A DNA stretch of 64,000 nucleotides from positions 1,488,001 to 1,552,000 of the forward strand of contig NZ_CP062137.1 in assembly GCF_014843355.1 (NCBI RefSeq), written 5' to 3'. Every line of letters begins with the position of its first letter. Position 1 is the stretch's first letter. The translations under genes and the position numbers were made by a program. The DNA is from Actinobacillus sp. GY-402 (GTDB lineage: Bacteria; Pseudomonadota; Gammaproteobacteria; Enterobacterales; Pasteurellaceae). Under the pieces are notes generated by a model. It saw nothing but the letters and a program-made list of their open reading frames with translations. It searched no databases and had not been told where the DNA came from. Shown piece after piece: positions 1 to 8,457 of the stretch.

Positions 1-1021
1 CGCGCAACACGTATGAAGGTTCAAGACTGGCCGAAGTACAGGCGGAACCGGAGGACACGGCGATATCGCGCAATGCCATCATTAAGCTTTCGCCTTCCAC
101 ATAATTGAAGCTGATGTTCAAATTGCTATCCACGCGATGTTCCATCGAACCGTTCACGTACGTTTCTTCAATGTCTTTCAAACCGTTGTACAAACGGTCG
201 CGTAACGCTTTTAAGCGCGGCATTTCCGTCGCCATTTCTTCTTTGCAAATGCGGTATGCTTCGCCCATGCCTACAATTTGGTGAACCGGCAATGTGCCCG
301 AACGCATGCCGCGTTCGTGACCGCCGCCATGAATAATGGCTTCCAAACGAATACGCGGTTTACGTCGAACATATAATGCGCCGATGCCTTTCGGTCCGTA
401 TAATTTGTGTCCGGACATGGAAAGCAAATCCACCGGCAATTCTGCCAAATTAATGGCGATTTTGCCCACGCTTTGGGTGGCGTCTACGTGGAAAATGATT
501 TTGTGTTCGCGACAAATTTCGCCAATCGCCCGAATATCCTGAATCACGCCGATTTCGTTATTAACGTGCATAATTGACGCTAAAATAGTGTCCGGACGAA
601 TCGCCGCTTTAAATTCTTCAAGATCAATTAAACCGTCGGATTTCGGCGATAAATACGTTACTTCAAAACCTTCGCGTTCAAGCTGACGACAAGTATCCAA
701 CACCGCTTTGTGCTCGGTTTTGCAGGTGATAATGTGTTTACCTTTGGTTTGATAAAAATGCGCCGCGCCTTTGATCGCCAAGTTATCCGATTCCGTCGCA
801 CCGGAAGTAAAAACGATTTCCCGGCTGTCCGCACCGATTAAATCCGCGATCTGGTTGCGGGCGATATCCACCGCTTCCTCTGCCTGCCAGCCGAATTTAT
901 GGGAACGGGACGCCGGATTCCCGAAGGTTCCGTCAATTGTCAGATAATCCATCATTTTTTTTGCAACGCGTTCATCCACAGGGCAAGTTGCCGCATAATC
1001 TAAATAGATTGGTAATTTCAT
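1..1021 (-). CDS. iscS: Cysteine desulfurase IscS (partial, C-terminus outside window)
   Basis: PLP-dependent cysteine desulfurase that supplies sulfur for Fe-S cluster assembly and tRNA thiolation. The frame is open from the ATG at 1021 ([16 protein letters not shown]) to the window edge, giving 340 residues of an expected ~404. Visible family signatures are [13 protein letters not shown], the region before the PLP lysine, and near the window edge the active-site loop [18 protein letters not shown], whose cysteine carries the persulfide. It begins 10 bp after iscR, so iscR and iscS are almost certainly cotranscribed; iscU and the rest of the isc operon would lie to the left. The ~64 C-terminal residues are missing only because the window ends. 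Confidence 0.95.
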   Translation of the reverse strand, partial: MKLPIYLDYAATCPVDERVAKKMMDYLTIDGTFGNPASRSHKFGWQAEEAVDIARNQIADLIGADSREIVFTSGATESDNLAIKGAAHFYQTKGKHIITCKTEHKAVLDTCRQLEREGFEVTYLSPKSDGLIDLEEFKAAIRPDTILASIMHVNNEIGVIQDIRAIGEICREHKIIFHVDATQSVGKIAINLAELPVDLLSMSGHKLYGPKGIGALYVRRKPRIRLEAIIHGGGHERGMRSGTLPVHQIVGMGEAYRICKEEMATEMPRLKALRDRLYNGLKDIEETYVNGSMEHRVDSNLNISFNYVEGESLMMALRDIAVSSGSACTSASLEPSYVLR

Positions 1022-1031
1022 TTTATTTCTC

Positions 1032-1496
1032 TTAACTGTTTACAACTAATAAATTATCAAAATCCACATGGGCTTCACGGTGTTTTTGTTTGCCGTGATG
1101 TTTCTTAACCAATTCCGCCAGAGTAATTTTATCTAAAAAATCTTCGATCCGATGACTCAATTCCGCCCACAGCGAATGCGTTAAACATTCCGTTCCGTTC
1201 TGGCAGTTGCCTTTGCCCAGACATTTGGTAACGGTAATGTTTTCATTTACAGCGGCAATAATCATACCGATAGAAATTTTATCCATGGAATGCCCGAGCT
1301 GATAACCGCCACCCGGCCCGCGCACGCTTTTCACTAATCCGTGACGACGCAATTTGGCAAAAAGCTGTTCCAAGTAGGATAACGAAATATGTTGTCGTTC
1401 CGAAATATCGGACAGGGTTACGGGTCCGTCCGTGCCGAACAAGGCGATATCCAAAATTGCGGTGACGGCGTATCGGCCTTTTGAAGTTAATTTCAT
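1032..1496 (-). CDS. iscR: Fe-S cluster-sensing transcriptional regulator IscR
   Basis: Rrf2-family regulator that binds a [2Fe-2S] cluster and represses the isc operon when clusters are plentiful. The 154 residues are close to the family length. The N-terminal winged helix begins [19 protein letters not shown]. The three cluster cysteines are at about positions 92, 98 and 104, followed by the ligand-type histidine at about 107. It is the first gene of the iscRS operon, downstream of trmJ in the same orientation as in E. coli. A near-consensus type 1 IscR operator sits just upstream, indicating autoregulation. It recognises apo and holo sites differently, but that is family knowledge rather than something visible here. 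Confidence 0.96.
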   Translation of the reverse strand: MKLTSKGRYAVTAILDIALFGTDGPVTLSDISERQHISLSYLEQLFAKLRRHGLVKSVRGPGGGYQLGHSMDKISIGMIIAAVNENITVTKCLGKGNCQNGTECLTHSLWAELSHRIEDFLDKITLAELVKKHHGKQKHREAHVDFDNLLVVNS

Positions 1497-1534
1497 GTCA
1501 CTTTCCTTTTAAATTGAGTAAGGTTAGTTTACAC

Positions 1535-1559
1535 ATAACCAACCAAATTAATCAACTAT
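1535..1559 (-). promoter_or_regulatory. Type 1 IscR operator / isc promoter region
   Basis: Read on the minus strand, this 25-mer (ATAGTTGATTAA...GGTTAT) agrees with about 21 of 25 positions of the type 1 IscR consensus ATASYYGACTRWWWYAGTCRRSTAT as I remember it. It ends 38 bp before the iscR start and overlaps the trmJ stop codon. A TTGATT -35-like hexamer lies inside it and a weak -10 (TAAACT) lies 18 bp further on, so bound holo-IscR would block RNA polymerase. Confidence 0.7.
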
Positions 1560-2317
1560 TATTCTTTATAAAAAATTAAGCGTTTTTCTACCGCACTTAG
1601 CATGCCGCGCAGAATATTAAGTTCGTTTTTTTCCACGTCCGCGCGCTGATATAAGCGCCGCAATTTCTGCATAACCGCTTGATTTTGAATAAAATCCAAC
1701 TGCGTATACAAGCGTTCGACATGTTGATAAAAATATTCCAGCTCCTGCGCGGTCGCTAACGGATTCGGCGTTTGATTCATCTTTTCTATCGCAGAAAAAG
1801 GCGCTTTTTGCATCTTTAAATAAGCCATTCGCAACTCGTAACAAACCAACTGCACCGCCATTGCCAAATTTAAAGAGGAATAATCCGGATTGGCGGGAAT
1901 GGTCAGATGATAGCGACATTTCAGCAGCTCATCATTAGTTAACCCGACACGTTCACGTCCAAAAACGATAGCAATTCGACCGCACTTTGTCGCCGTTTCT
2001 ATCGCCTTTTCACCGCATTCGCGCGGTTCAATCAGCGAACTCGGTAAATGCCGTAATCTCGCGCTGGTGCCAATTACCAACGAACAATCCGCCACCGCTT
2101 CATCAAAAGCGGAAACCACCGCCGCATTTTTTACCACGTCCTCGGCTCCCGCCGATAATGCGATCGCTTGTTCATCAATCGAACATTTTGGGGAAACCAA
2201 ACAAAGGTTCATTAATCCCATAGTTTTCATCGCTCTGGCGGCAGAACCGATATTGCCGGAATGAGAAGTCTCTACCAACACAATGCGAATATTATTTAAC
2301 ATATTATTTACATTCAA
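1559..2317 (-). CDS. trmJ: tRNA (cytidine/uridine-32-2'-O-)-methyltransferase TrmJ
   Basis: SPOUT-class SAM-dependent methyltransferase that 2'-O-methylates position 32 of the tRNA anticodon loop. The 252 residues match the family. Diagnostic segments are the N-terminal [20 protein letters not shown] and the knot motif [13 protein letters not shown] followed by [16 protein letters not shown]. An in-frame ATG at 2302 (MLNNIRIVL) fits the start of known family members at least as well; neither start has a convincing ribosome-binding site. Neighbours iscR and suhB reproduce the enterobacterial trmJ-suhB divergent arrangement. An extended -10 (TGGTAGAAT) lies upstream near 2336-2344. Confidence 0.93.
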   Translation of the reverse strand: MNVNNMLNNIRIVLVETSHSGNIGSAARAMKTMGLMNLCLVSPKCSIDEQAIALSAGAEDVVKNAAVVSAFDEAVADCSLVIGTSARLRHLPSSLIEPRECGEKAIETATKCGRIAIVFGRERVGLTNDELLKCRYHLTIPANPDYSSLNLAMAVQLVCYELRMAYLKMQKAPFSAIEKMNQTPNPLATAQELEYFYQHVERLYTQLDFIQNQAVMQKLRRLYQRADVEKNELNILRGMLSAVEKRLIFYKE

Positions 2318-2407
2318 AGTAAAAATTGTGGTTATTCTACCATAATAACCTTGAAAGTTAGTCAGTTTTTTTCATTTTTTTCGGTAGAATTCAAAACAAA
2401 AAGTCTC

Positions 2408-2413
2408 TATAAT
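2408..2413 (+). promoter_or_regulatory. Candidate -10 box for suhB
   Basis: A perfect TATAAT lies 72 bp before the suhB start in the divergent trmJ/suhB spacer (2318-2484). No good -35 is visible 16-18 bp upstream, so the call rests on the -10 alone. Confidence 0.45.
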
Positions 2414-2484
2414 ATTTCACCGTTTATATGAGCGGATTTCCCGTCCGCAATCGTTCTTTTCACAATCTATCCGATGGACAATTT

Positions 2485-3288
2485 ATGAACCCAATGTTAA
2501 ATATCGCTATTCGTGCGGCGCGAAAAGCGGGCAATGTAATTGCTAAAAGTTACGAACGCCGTGATGATATTCAAACCAGCGCTAAAGGCCCTAACGATTA
2601 TGTCACCAATGTGGATAAAGCGGCGGAAGCCGTGATTATTGAAACGATTCGCGCTTCTTATCCTGACCATACCGTCGTAACGGAAGAAAGCGGCGCGTTA
2701 GAAGGTAAAAACACCGATATTCAATGGGTGATTGATCCGTTAGACGGCACCACCAACTTTATTAAAGGTTTTCCCCATTTTTCCGTTTCTATCGCCATTC
2801 GTGTGAAAGGCCGCACAGAAGTGGGCGTGGTATACGATCCGATTAAAAACGAACTGTTCACTGCGGTACGCGGCGAAGGCGCCAAATTCAACGAACTTCG
2901 CTTACGCGTGCCGGAACGTCGCGATTTACAAGGCGCGGTATTAACCACCGGATTTCCGTTCAAACAACCGAAATTTATGCCGATTCAGTTTGCTATGATG
3001 AGTGCGTTATCCGCCGAAGCGGCCGATTTCCGCCGTACGGGTTCCGCTGCGTTAGACTTGTGTTACGTCGCCGCCGGTCGAGTAGACGGTTTCTTTGAAA
3101 TGGGCTTAAAAGCCTGGGATATCGCCGCCGGTGAACTTATCGCTCGCGAAGCCGGCGCTTTGGCTTGCGACTTCAATGCCGGGCATCAATTCTTAAAAGA
3201 AGGTCACATCGTAGTAGCTTCGCCGCGTGTTGTAAAAGCGATCTTAAGTCTGATTCAACCTTGCTTAGGCAATGAATTCAACGCATAA
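2485..3288 (+). CDS. suhB: Inositol-1-monophosphatase family protein SuhB
   Basis: Mg-dependent inositol monophosphatase fold; in E. coli SuhB also acts in the rRNA antitermination complex, which is relevant given the rrn operon at 12.9-18.5 kb. Metal-binding motifs are visible: EE at about residues 67-68, DPLDGTTN at 84-91 and WDIAAGELI near 212. I start it at the ATG at 2485 (MNPMLNIAIRAARKAG), giving 267 aa, because this matches the usual family N-terminus. The frame can be opened 19 codons earlier, but that extension (MSGFPVRNRSFHNLS) does not resemble the family. It is divergent from trmJ and converges on arcB through a shared terminator. Confidence 0.95.
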   Translation: MNPMLNIAIRAARKAGNVIAKSYERRDDIQTSAKGPNDYVTNVDKAAEAVIIETIRASYPDHTVVTEESGALEGKNTDIQWVIDPLDGTTNFIKGFPHFSVSIAIRVKGRTEVGVVYDPIKNELFTAVRGEGAKFNELRLRVPERRDLQGAVLTTGFPFKQPKFMPIQFAMMSALSAEAADFRRTGSAALDLCYVAAGRVDGFFEMGLKAWDIAAGELIAREAGALACDFNAGHQFLKEGHIVVASPRVVKAILSLIQPCLGNEFNA

Positions 3289-3327
3289 AAAACGAGGAGC
3301 CTTTCGGCTCCTTGATTATTTTCATCG
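3289..3327. terminator. Bidirectional terminator between suhB and arcB
   Basis: A perfect 7-bp stem AGGAGCC-TTTC-GGCTCCT (3295-3312). Read on the minus strand it is followed by CGTTTTTT, a strong terminator for arcB; on the plus strand it is followed by TGATTATTTT, which serves suhB. Confidence 0.85.
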
Positions 3328-5133
3328 TTATTCCGCTTCCTCAATCCAGTTCTGCAAATATTGCAAACTTCGATTTTCCGCCGTATCCAGTTCTGCCATT
3401 CGTGCAGATAATTTGGCTTCCCAATCCGCCGCTTCACCATGCTGAATATGATCCGCCAGCAGCTGTACTTTATGCAATCCCAAACTGCCCGCCGCGCCTT
3501 TTAATTTATGCGCCGCCTGGCAAAGTCGTTCTTTTATTTGCGCATCCGGTTGCGCGCAAAACTGTTGATAGACGGAACGAATATCCAACTCTGCGTGCCG
3601 CGCCTGCCGGTAATGGGCGAGATTTTGCCGATACGCCGCTCGGCCAATCACGGCCGTTAATTCGTTGATATGGGAAAAATCGATATCCTCCGCATAAGCC
3701 GGATCAAAATCTTGCTCAAATTTGACCGCACTTTTTACTTGATCCAGGCTCGATTTTTCCGCCGCAATCGTCGAATCATCAAAATATTGCGCCAGGCATT
3801 CCGTTAATGCCGTCACGGAAAGCGGTTTGCGCAATACGTCGTCCATGCCTTTCACCTGAAATACGGATTTATCCTGCATGACATTGGCGGTGAGCGCCAC
3901 CAACGGCGGCAAATAATCATAAACGCCGTCTTCATAATTGCGCCGCAGAAAATGCGCCACTTCAAAACCGGACATGTCCGGCAGCTGAATATCCAGCAAC
4001 ACCAAATCGTAATCATGTTGCTCGAATTTATCGATGGCTTCTTTGCCGCTCATCGCTACGTCCACATGATGGCCTAATTTTTCCAGCAAGGATTTCGTCA
4101 CCAAAATATTGAGCTCAATATCTTCCACCAACAAAACGTTCAGGTTGGAAATAACGGGCGTTGCGAAAGTTGCATGAGATTCCGCCAGCGGCTCCGCTTC
4201 AATGGTCAGCACGAAAGTCGAGCCTTTGCCCAACTCACTGGAAACCGTTAAATTGCCGTTCATCAGATTGGCGATATTTTTCGAAATGGATAAACCGATG
4301 CCACTGCCTGCCGCTTTATGTTTGTTTTCGACCTGATAATACAGACCGAAAATTTTGGTCAGTTCATCACGGGGAATTCCCTGTCCCGTATCGCTGACGG
4401 AAAACTGAAAACCGTTCGCTGAAAGACGTTGAATATTCAACGTTACTTTCCCTTTTTCGGTGAATTTCACGGCATTGCTGATCAGATTCCATAAAATCTG
4501 ATTCAGACGAGTCGCGTCGATCAACAGAAAGTGCGGTAAATCCGGCGAAGTTTTTAATTCGAAGGTAAGATTTTTCTGTCCCGCTAAAAATTGCGCAATA
4601 TGATTAATATCGTTGATAAAGCTGAAAAAATCCGTTTCTTTTTTATACAGCTCCAATTTGCGCGAATCGATTTTTTCAAGATCGATAACGTCGTTAAAAA
4701 TGTTGCCTAAAGAGACCGCACTGACATTAATAGTATTCAGATAATTTTTCTGTTCGTCGGTTAACGGCGTATCCAGCAAAATTCGGGTTAATCCTACAAT
4801 GCCGTTTAAGGGCGTGCGCAATTCGTGGCTGATGGTCGCCATCAGATCCGTTTTATCGCGAATCAGCTGCGCCAAATCTTGCCGGGACAATTCCAACTTT
4901 TCCACCAAGACCGTGAAGAAATAAATCACAAACGGCGCTGAAATCAAACCGAAAATAATAGAATAGCCCAAACTTTCCCAATGAATTTTGCCAACCACGA
5001 TAAAGCTCAGAATAATATGCGTAAGCAAGGCAAAAGCCGCCAGAATCAAAAATCCCAGCACGGAAAATTTTACGCGACCGAGTTTGATTACCCAGTCAAT
5101 ATAACGCTGTGTAAAGTGTCTGACATTTTTCAT
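3328..5133 (-). CDS. arcB: Aerobic respiration control sensor kinase ArcB (short, PAS-less form)
   Basis: Hybrid histidine kinase that senses quinone redox state and phosphorylates ArcA. Order of parts in 601 aa: two membrane helices (about 22-48 and 55-77), HisKA with SHELRTPLNG (His at about 103), HATPase with NLISNAVKF and the G-boxes, a receiver domain (about 335-450) with LLLDIQLPDM carrying the phospho-Asp and the RKP lysine, and a C-terminal HPt domain with AHKLKGAAGSLG. The kinase domain follows the second helix and a short linker directly, so the PAS domain of E. coli ArcB (778 aa) is absent, as in other Pasteurellaceae. It converges with suhB and diverges from the GH20 gene. Confidence 0.94.
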   Translation of the reverse strand: MKNVRHFTQRYIDWVIKLGRVKFSVLGFLILAAFALLTHIILSFIVVGKIHWESLGYSIIFGLISAPFVIYFFTVLVEKLELSRQDLAQLIRDKTDLMATISHELRTPLNGIVGLTRILLDTPLTDEQKNYLNTINVSAVSLGNIFNDVIDLEKIDSRKLELYKKETDFFSFINDINHIAQFLAGQKNLTFELKTSPDLPHFLLIDATRLNQILWNLISNAVKFTEKGKVTLNIQRLSANGFQFSVSDTGQGIPRDELTKIFGLYYQVENKHKAAGSGIGLSISKNIANLMNGNLTVSSELGKGSTFVLTIEAEPLAESHATFATPVISNLNVLLVEDIELNILVTKSLLEKLGHHVDVAMSGKEAIDKFEQHDYDLVLLDIQLPDMSGFEVAHFLRRNYEDGVYDYLPPLVALTANVMQDKSVFQVKGMDDVLRKPLSVTALTECLAQYFDDSTIAAEKSSLDQVKSAVKFEQDFDPAYAEDIDFSHINELTAVIGRAAYRQNLAHYRQARHAELDIRSVYQQFCAQPDAQIKERLCQAAHKLKGAAGSLGLHKVQLLADHIQHGEAADWEAKLSARMAELDTAENRSLQYLQNWIEEAE

Positions 5134-5270
5134 AAAATTATTTTCACGAAGCCATTGCGATAAATAAAGTTGAACTATTCTAACAAAATTTTATCTACAA
5201 TTAGTAAGGACTTTATCGCCCATACCTTAAATCACTTCATAACAACGTTAAAACCAGGATGATAATAAAC

Positions 5271-6797
5271 ATGTCGGATTCTTCGCGTAAAGCCAGAAAC
5301 CCTCTAATTTTAGCCGTATTGATAGGGCTTGGATTCCATTCGTTCCCCGTGCAAGCCGTTGATGACGACAGCGCAATTTTACAGCTTCGCCAGGCTTTTC
5401 AGCCTACGGAATCGACACTCAATAAAGAAACGGGGCTGGCGCTAGACATTGCCCGCCATTTTTATCCCGCCGAAGTGATTAAAGCGTTTATTGACACAAT
5501 TCATAATGCGGGCGGAACATTCCTGCATCTGCATTTTTCCGATCATGAAAATTATGCCTTGGAAAGCGCCGTGTTAAATCAACGCGCCGAAAACGCGACG
5601 CAGGATAAATACGGTGTCTATATTAACCCGAAAACCCATAAACCGTTTTTAAGTTACGCCCAACTGAAAGACATCAAGGATTACGCCAAAAGTAAAAATG
5701 TTGAATTGATTCCCGAATTAGACAGCCCTAACCACATGACGGCGATTTTTGATTTGCTGGAAAAAGAACACGGAAAACCTTATGTGCAAAAGATCCGTTC
5801 CAAGTGGACCGAAGAAGAAATCGACATCACCAATCCTGACAGCATTGCCTTTGTCAAATCGCTGATAACGGAAGTGGTTGATATTTTCGGTGACAGCAGC
5901 CGGCATTTTCATATCGGCGGCGATGAATTCGGCTACGGAGTAGATAATAATCACGAATTTATTAATTACGCCAATACGCTAGCCAAATTTCTTCAGGAAA
6001 AAGGGCTGAAAACCAGAATTTGGAATGACGGATTAATTAAAGCCACCATCAATCAACTCAACCCCGATATTCAAATTACTTACTGGAGTTATGACGGCAA
6101 TCCGCAGGACGAACGGGAAGCGCAACGTCGTCGAAAAATCCGCATGAGCATGCCGGAATTAATAGAACGCGGTTTTTCGGTTCTCAACTATAACGCCTAT
6201 TATTTGTACTTCACGCCGGAAGAGGGCGCCGCCACCTCCCATGACAGCAATTTTGCCACGAGAGATGTGCTGAAAAATTGGGATTTAACCATCTGGGACG
6301 AGCAAAACCCGCAAAATAAAATCAAAGATCCGCATAAAATCATGGGATCAGCACTCTCCATCTGGGGCGAGCATGCCGGTTCGCTGCAAAGCGATTCCAT
6401 TCAAAAATATACGGCGCCGTTACTAACGGCAATTATTTACAAAACCAAAGCGGCGGATAACCGTGACGAAACGAACCGACGCCTGCGTTTATTAACGGAA
6501 AACGATTTTGCCTCATTGGACAGCACAACCTATATCGACTTGTTGCAGCTTAAAAATCATGCGTTTATTGCCTTGAAAAACAATCGGCAAACCGTCCGTT
6601 TATTACAGGAAAACAAACTGCCCGAACGGAAAATTACTTTCTGGCTCAACGGTTCGGATAAACAGAAAATCCAATTAAATCCCCATTGGCGGAAAACGGA
6701 CCACGTTCAACAGCGGGACGGTAAAGATTATCAGGCTTATGATTATCAAGGCAATACGTTGTGGCTGGATAAAACGATCGAGATTTCCGACCCCTAA
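5271..6797 (+). CDS. dspB: Dispersin-like GH20 beta-N-acetylhexosaminidase
   Basis: Predicted exported glycoside hydrolase of family 20 that cleaves beta-1,6-linked poly-N-acetylglucosamine, the polymer made by the adjacent pga operon. The catalytic Asp-Glu pair sits in HFHIGGDEFGYG (about residues 218-219), preceded by the substrate-pocket segment LIPELDSPNHM. A signal peptide is visible (LILAVLIGLGFHSFPVQA). I use the ATG at 5271, preceded by AGGA 11 bp upstream; an ATG at 5259 overlaps that site. At 508 aa it is longer than Aggregatibacter dispersin B (~380 aa), with about 110 extra C-terminal residues of unknown role. It converges on pgaD. The symbol is by similarity of motif and context; substrate specificity is inferred. 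Confidence 0.85.
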   Translation: MSDSSRKARNPLILAVLIGLGFHSFPVQAVDDDSAILQLRQAFQPTESTLNKETGLALDIARHFYPAEVIKAFIDTIHNAGGTFLHLHFSDHENYALESAVLNQRAENATQDKYGVYINPKTHKPFLSYAQLKDIKDYAKSKNVELIPELDSPNHMTAIFDLLEKEHGKPYVQKIRSKWTEEEIDITNPDSIAFVKSLITEVVDIFGDSSRHFHIGGDEFGYGVDNNHEFINYANTLAKFLQEKGLKTRIWNDGLIKATINQLNPDIQITYWSYDGNPQDEREAQRRRKIRMSMPELIERGFSVLNYNAYYLYFTPEEGAATSHDSNFATRDVLKNWDLTIWDEQNPQNKIKDPHKIMGSALSIWGEHAGSLQSDSIQKYTAPLLTAIIYKTKAADNRDETNRRLRLLTENDFASLDSTTYIDLLQLKNHAFIALKNNRQTVRLLQENKLPERKITFWLNGSDKQKIQLNPHWRKTDHVQQRDGKDYQAYDYQGNTLWLDKTIEISDP

Positions 6798-6804
6798 TTG
6801 AACA

Positions 6805-6872
6805 AAAGTGCGGTAAAAAATTCCATAGTTTTTTCACCATGTAAAAAACTATGGAATTTTTTACCGCACTTT
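6805..6872. terminator. Perfect 30-bp inverted repeat built from paired USS
   Basis: Arms 6805-6834 and 6843-6872 are perfectly complementary over 30 bp with an 8-nt loop CACCATGT. Each arm begins or ends with the USS core AAGTGCGGT / ACCGCACTT, then an A/T run and TTCCATAG. It lies 8 bp after the dspB stop between convergent genes, so it probably acts as a bidirectional terminator. Confidence 0.8.
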
Positions 6873-6888
6873 ACCGAAACCTTGATCA

Positions 6889-6916
6889 CAAAAGGCACAA
6901 TTTCTTGTGCCTTTTC
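6889..6916. terminator. Terminator between dspB and pgaD
   Basis: AAAGGCACAA-TTTC-TTGTGCCTTTT forms a 10-bp stem with a 4-nt loop, just 3' of pgaD on the minus strand. It could also back up the USS hairpin for dspB. Confidence 0.75.
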
Positions 6917-6922
6917 CGTTAA

Positions 6923-7216
6923 TCAGTTCTGATGATGAAGAACCAAGCGTTTTGACGGTTTTGCAATAAACGACCAAACAATTGCAATCACCAGCAATGC
7001 CACCGAGCTTGCGAACATAAATACGACAATGTCTGCGAAAAAGTAATGTTCAAAAACCGGATTGGTAAAAATCTTTTGCGAATACCGGATAATCGCATAA
7101 ACGGTATATCCCCACAAAGACCAGGTTACCAGGCTTAACAACATACTTTTCAGAATCAAAGCCAACGGCAATTCTTTTGTTTGTTTTTTAATAATCATTA
7201 ATTTTTGCAGTTCCAA
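6923..7216 (-). CDS. pgaD: PGA synthesis accessory membrane protein PgaD
   Basis: Small inner-membrane partner of the PgaC polymerase. At 97 aa it is shorter than E. coli PgaD (~137 aa). Two hydrophobic helices are visible (about 19-45 and 62-86) with a basic tail KPSKRLVLHH. Sequence recognition alone is weak; the call rests on size, topology and position as the last gene of pgaABCD, one base after pgaC. PgaD is needed for polymerase stability and c-di-GMP response in E. coli; that role is by analogy. Confidence 0.8.
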   Translation of the reverse strand: MELQKLMIIKKQTKELPLALILKSMLLSLVTWSLWGYTVYAIIRYSQKIFTNPVFEHYFFADIVVFMFASSVALLVIAIVWSFIAKPSKRLVLHHQN

Positions 7217-7217
7217 T

Positions 7218-8447
7218 TCATACCCCTCTATCAGGACTTGTCCAGACGGCCAACTTGGACTTGTTTCTAAAAATCGCCTTCGGAATCCCGAAAACGAGCG
7301 TCAACATATTCAGTAACCAATACACGTACGGATACCAAATACAATATAAAGAATAACGAAATAACCCTTTCTCATAGCGACTATCAATATACAAACTGAA
7401 CATGTACTGCCAGAAGAAAGAGAAAAACAATACCGTCATCAGCACCCGAAATGCGGATACGTCAAACGTCCCTTGAGTAATTTGAAGATAAGTATTGATG
7501 CATAATACCGCAATAAGCGCATACGCCCAGATTGCAGTGACGAAATATTCCAGATACATCGGCCATAAACGACGGTTTTTAAAACGCCAAACCACCGGAA
7601 AATATTTCAGAATCGTTTCAGCTCCGCCTTGTGCCCAACGTAAACGTTGTTTAAAAAGCCCGCTAATTGTTTCAGGCATAAGCGTCCAACACAAAGCGCG
7701 GGGTTCGTAAATTATATTGTATCCCGCCGTTTGCAGCTTCCAGCTGACATCAATATCTTCGGTGATCATATTGGTACTCCAACCGCCGATTTTTTGCATG
7801 GCTTCCGCTTTGAACAAACAACATACGCCGGACACGGTAAAAATGGTTCCCATCACGCTTTGCGCACGTTTAATCAAGCCGATAATGGAGCTGAATTCCG
7901 AAGTTTGTAAACAGCCTAAAATCGTACTACGGTTACGCACCCGCGGATTCCCCGTCACCGCGCCGTATTGCGGGTTAGATTCCAACGCCTGAACCATGTA
8001 ATCCACCGCACGGTAATCCAAAACGGCGTCGCCGTCGATACAGCCGATATATTTGCCTTTAGCGACGGTTAAGCCGTGATTTAAGGCGCTTGCCTTACCG
8101 GCATTCTCTTGATGTAACGCAACGATGCGGCTGTCTTTTTGCGCCCAGCGGTCGATAATTTCGCCTGTCGCATCCTTACTGCCGTCGTTAATAAAAATAA
8201 GCTCGAATTTCGGATATTTCAACTTGAGTAAATAAGGAATGGCGTCATCCAGATTATCGGCCTCGTTATAACAAGGTATCATAATAGAAACCATCGGCAC
8301 GTCCGCCATATCCATTCGAGCGAATTCCGGTTCCTGCAATTTTCCTTCAATAAAAAAGTAATAATAACCCGCCGCAATGGTCCAATAAACCGCCATCAGA
8401 GCGGGATACATAAATAACGTTGCATTTAATACATCAAACCACGACAT
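7218..8447 (-). CDS. pgaC: Poly-beta-1,6-N-acetylglucosamine synthase PgaC
   Basis: Processive family 2 glycosyltransferase in the inner membrane that polymerises UDP-GlcNAc. In 409 aa there is an N-terminal membrane helix, a GT2 domain starting SIMIPCYNEADNLDDAI, the DxD-type IDGDAVLD, the base motif TEDIDVSWK and QRLRWAQGG (the processive Q..RW signature), then two to three C-terminal membrane helices. It is the third gene of the pga operon, 10 bp after pgaB and just before pgaD. Confidence 0.94.
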   Translation of the reverse strand: MSWFDVLNATLFMYPALMAVYWTIAAGYYYFFIEGKLQEPEFARMDMADVPMVSIMIPCYNEADNLDDAIPYLLKLKYPKFELIFINDGSKDATGEIIDRWAQKDSRIVALHQENAGKASALNHGLTVAKGKYIGCIDGDAVLDYRAVDYMVQALESNPQYGAVTGNPRVRNRSTILGCLQTSEFSSIIGLIKRAQSVMGTIFTVSGVCCLFKAEAMQKIGGWSTNMITEDIDVSWKLQTAGYNIIYEPRALCWTLMPETISGLFKQRLRWAQGGAETILKYFPVVWRFKNRRLWPMYLEYFVTAIWAYALIAVLCINTYLQITQGTFDVSAFRVLMTVLFFSFFWQYMFSLYIDSRYEKGLFRYSLYCIWYPYVYWLLNMLTLVFGIPKAIFRNKSKLAVWTSPDRGV

Positions 8448-8457
8448 AATTCGCCCC

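Noticed and set aside
2428-2484. N-terminal 19-codon extension of SuhB
   Set aside because: The extension does not resemble the family and the ATG at 2485 gives the expected start.
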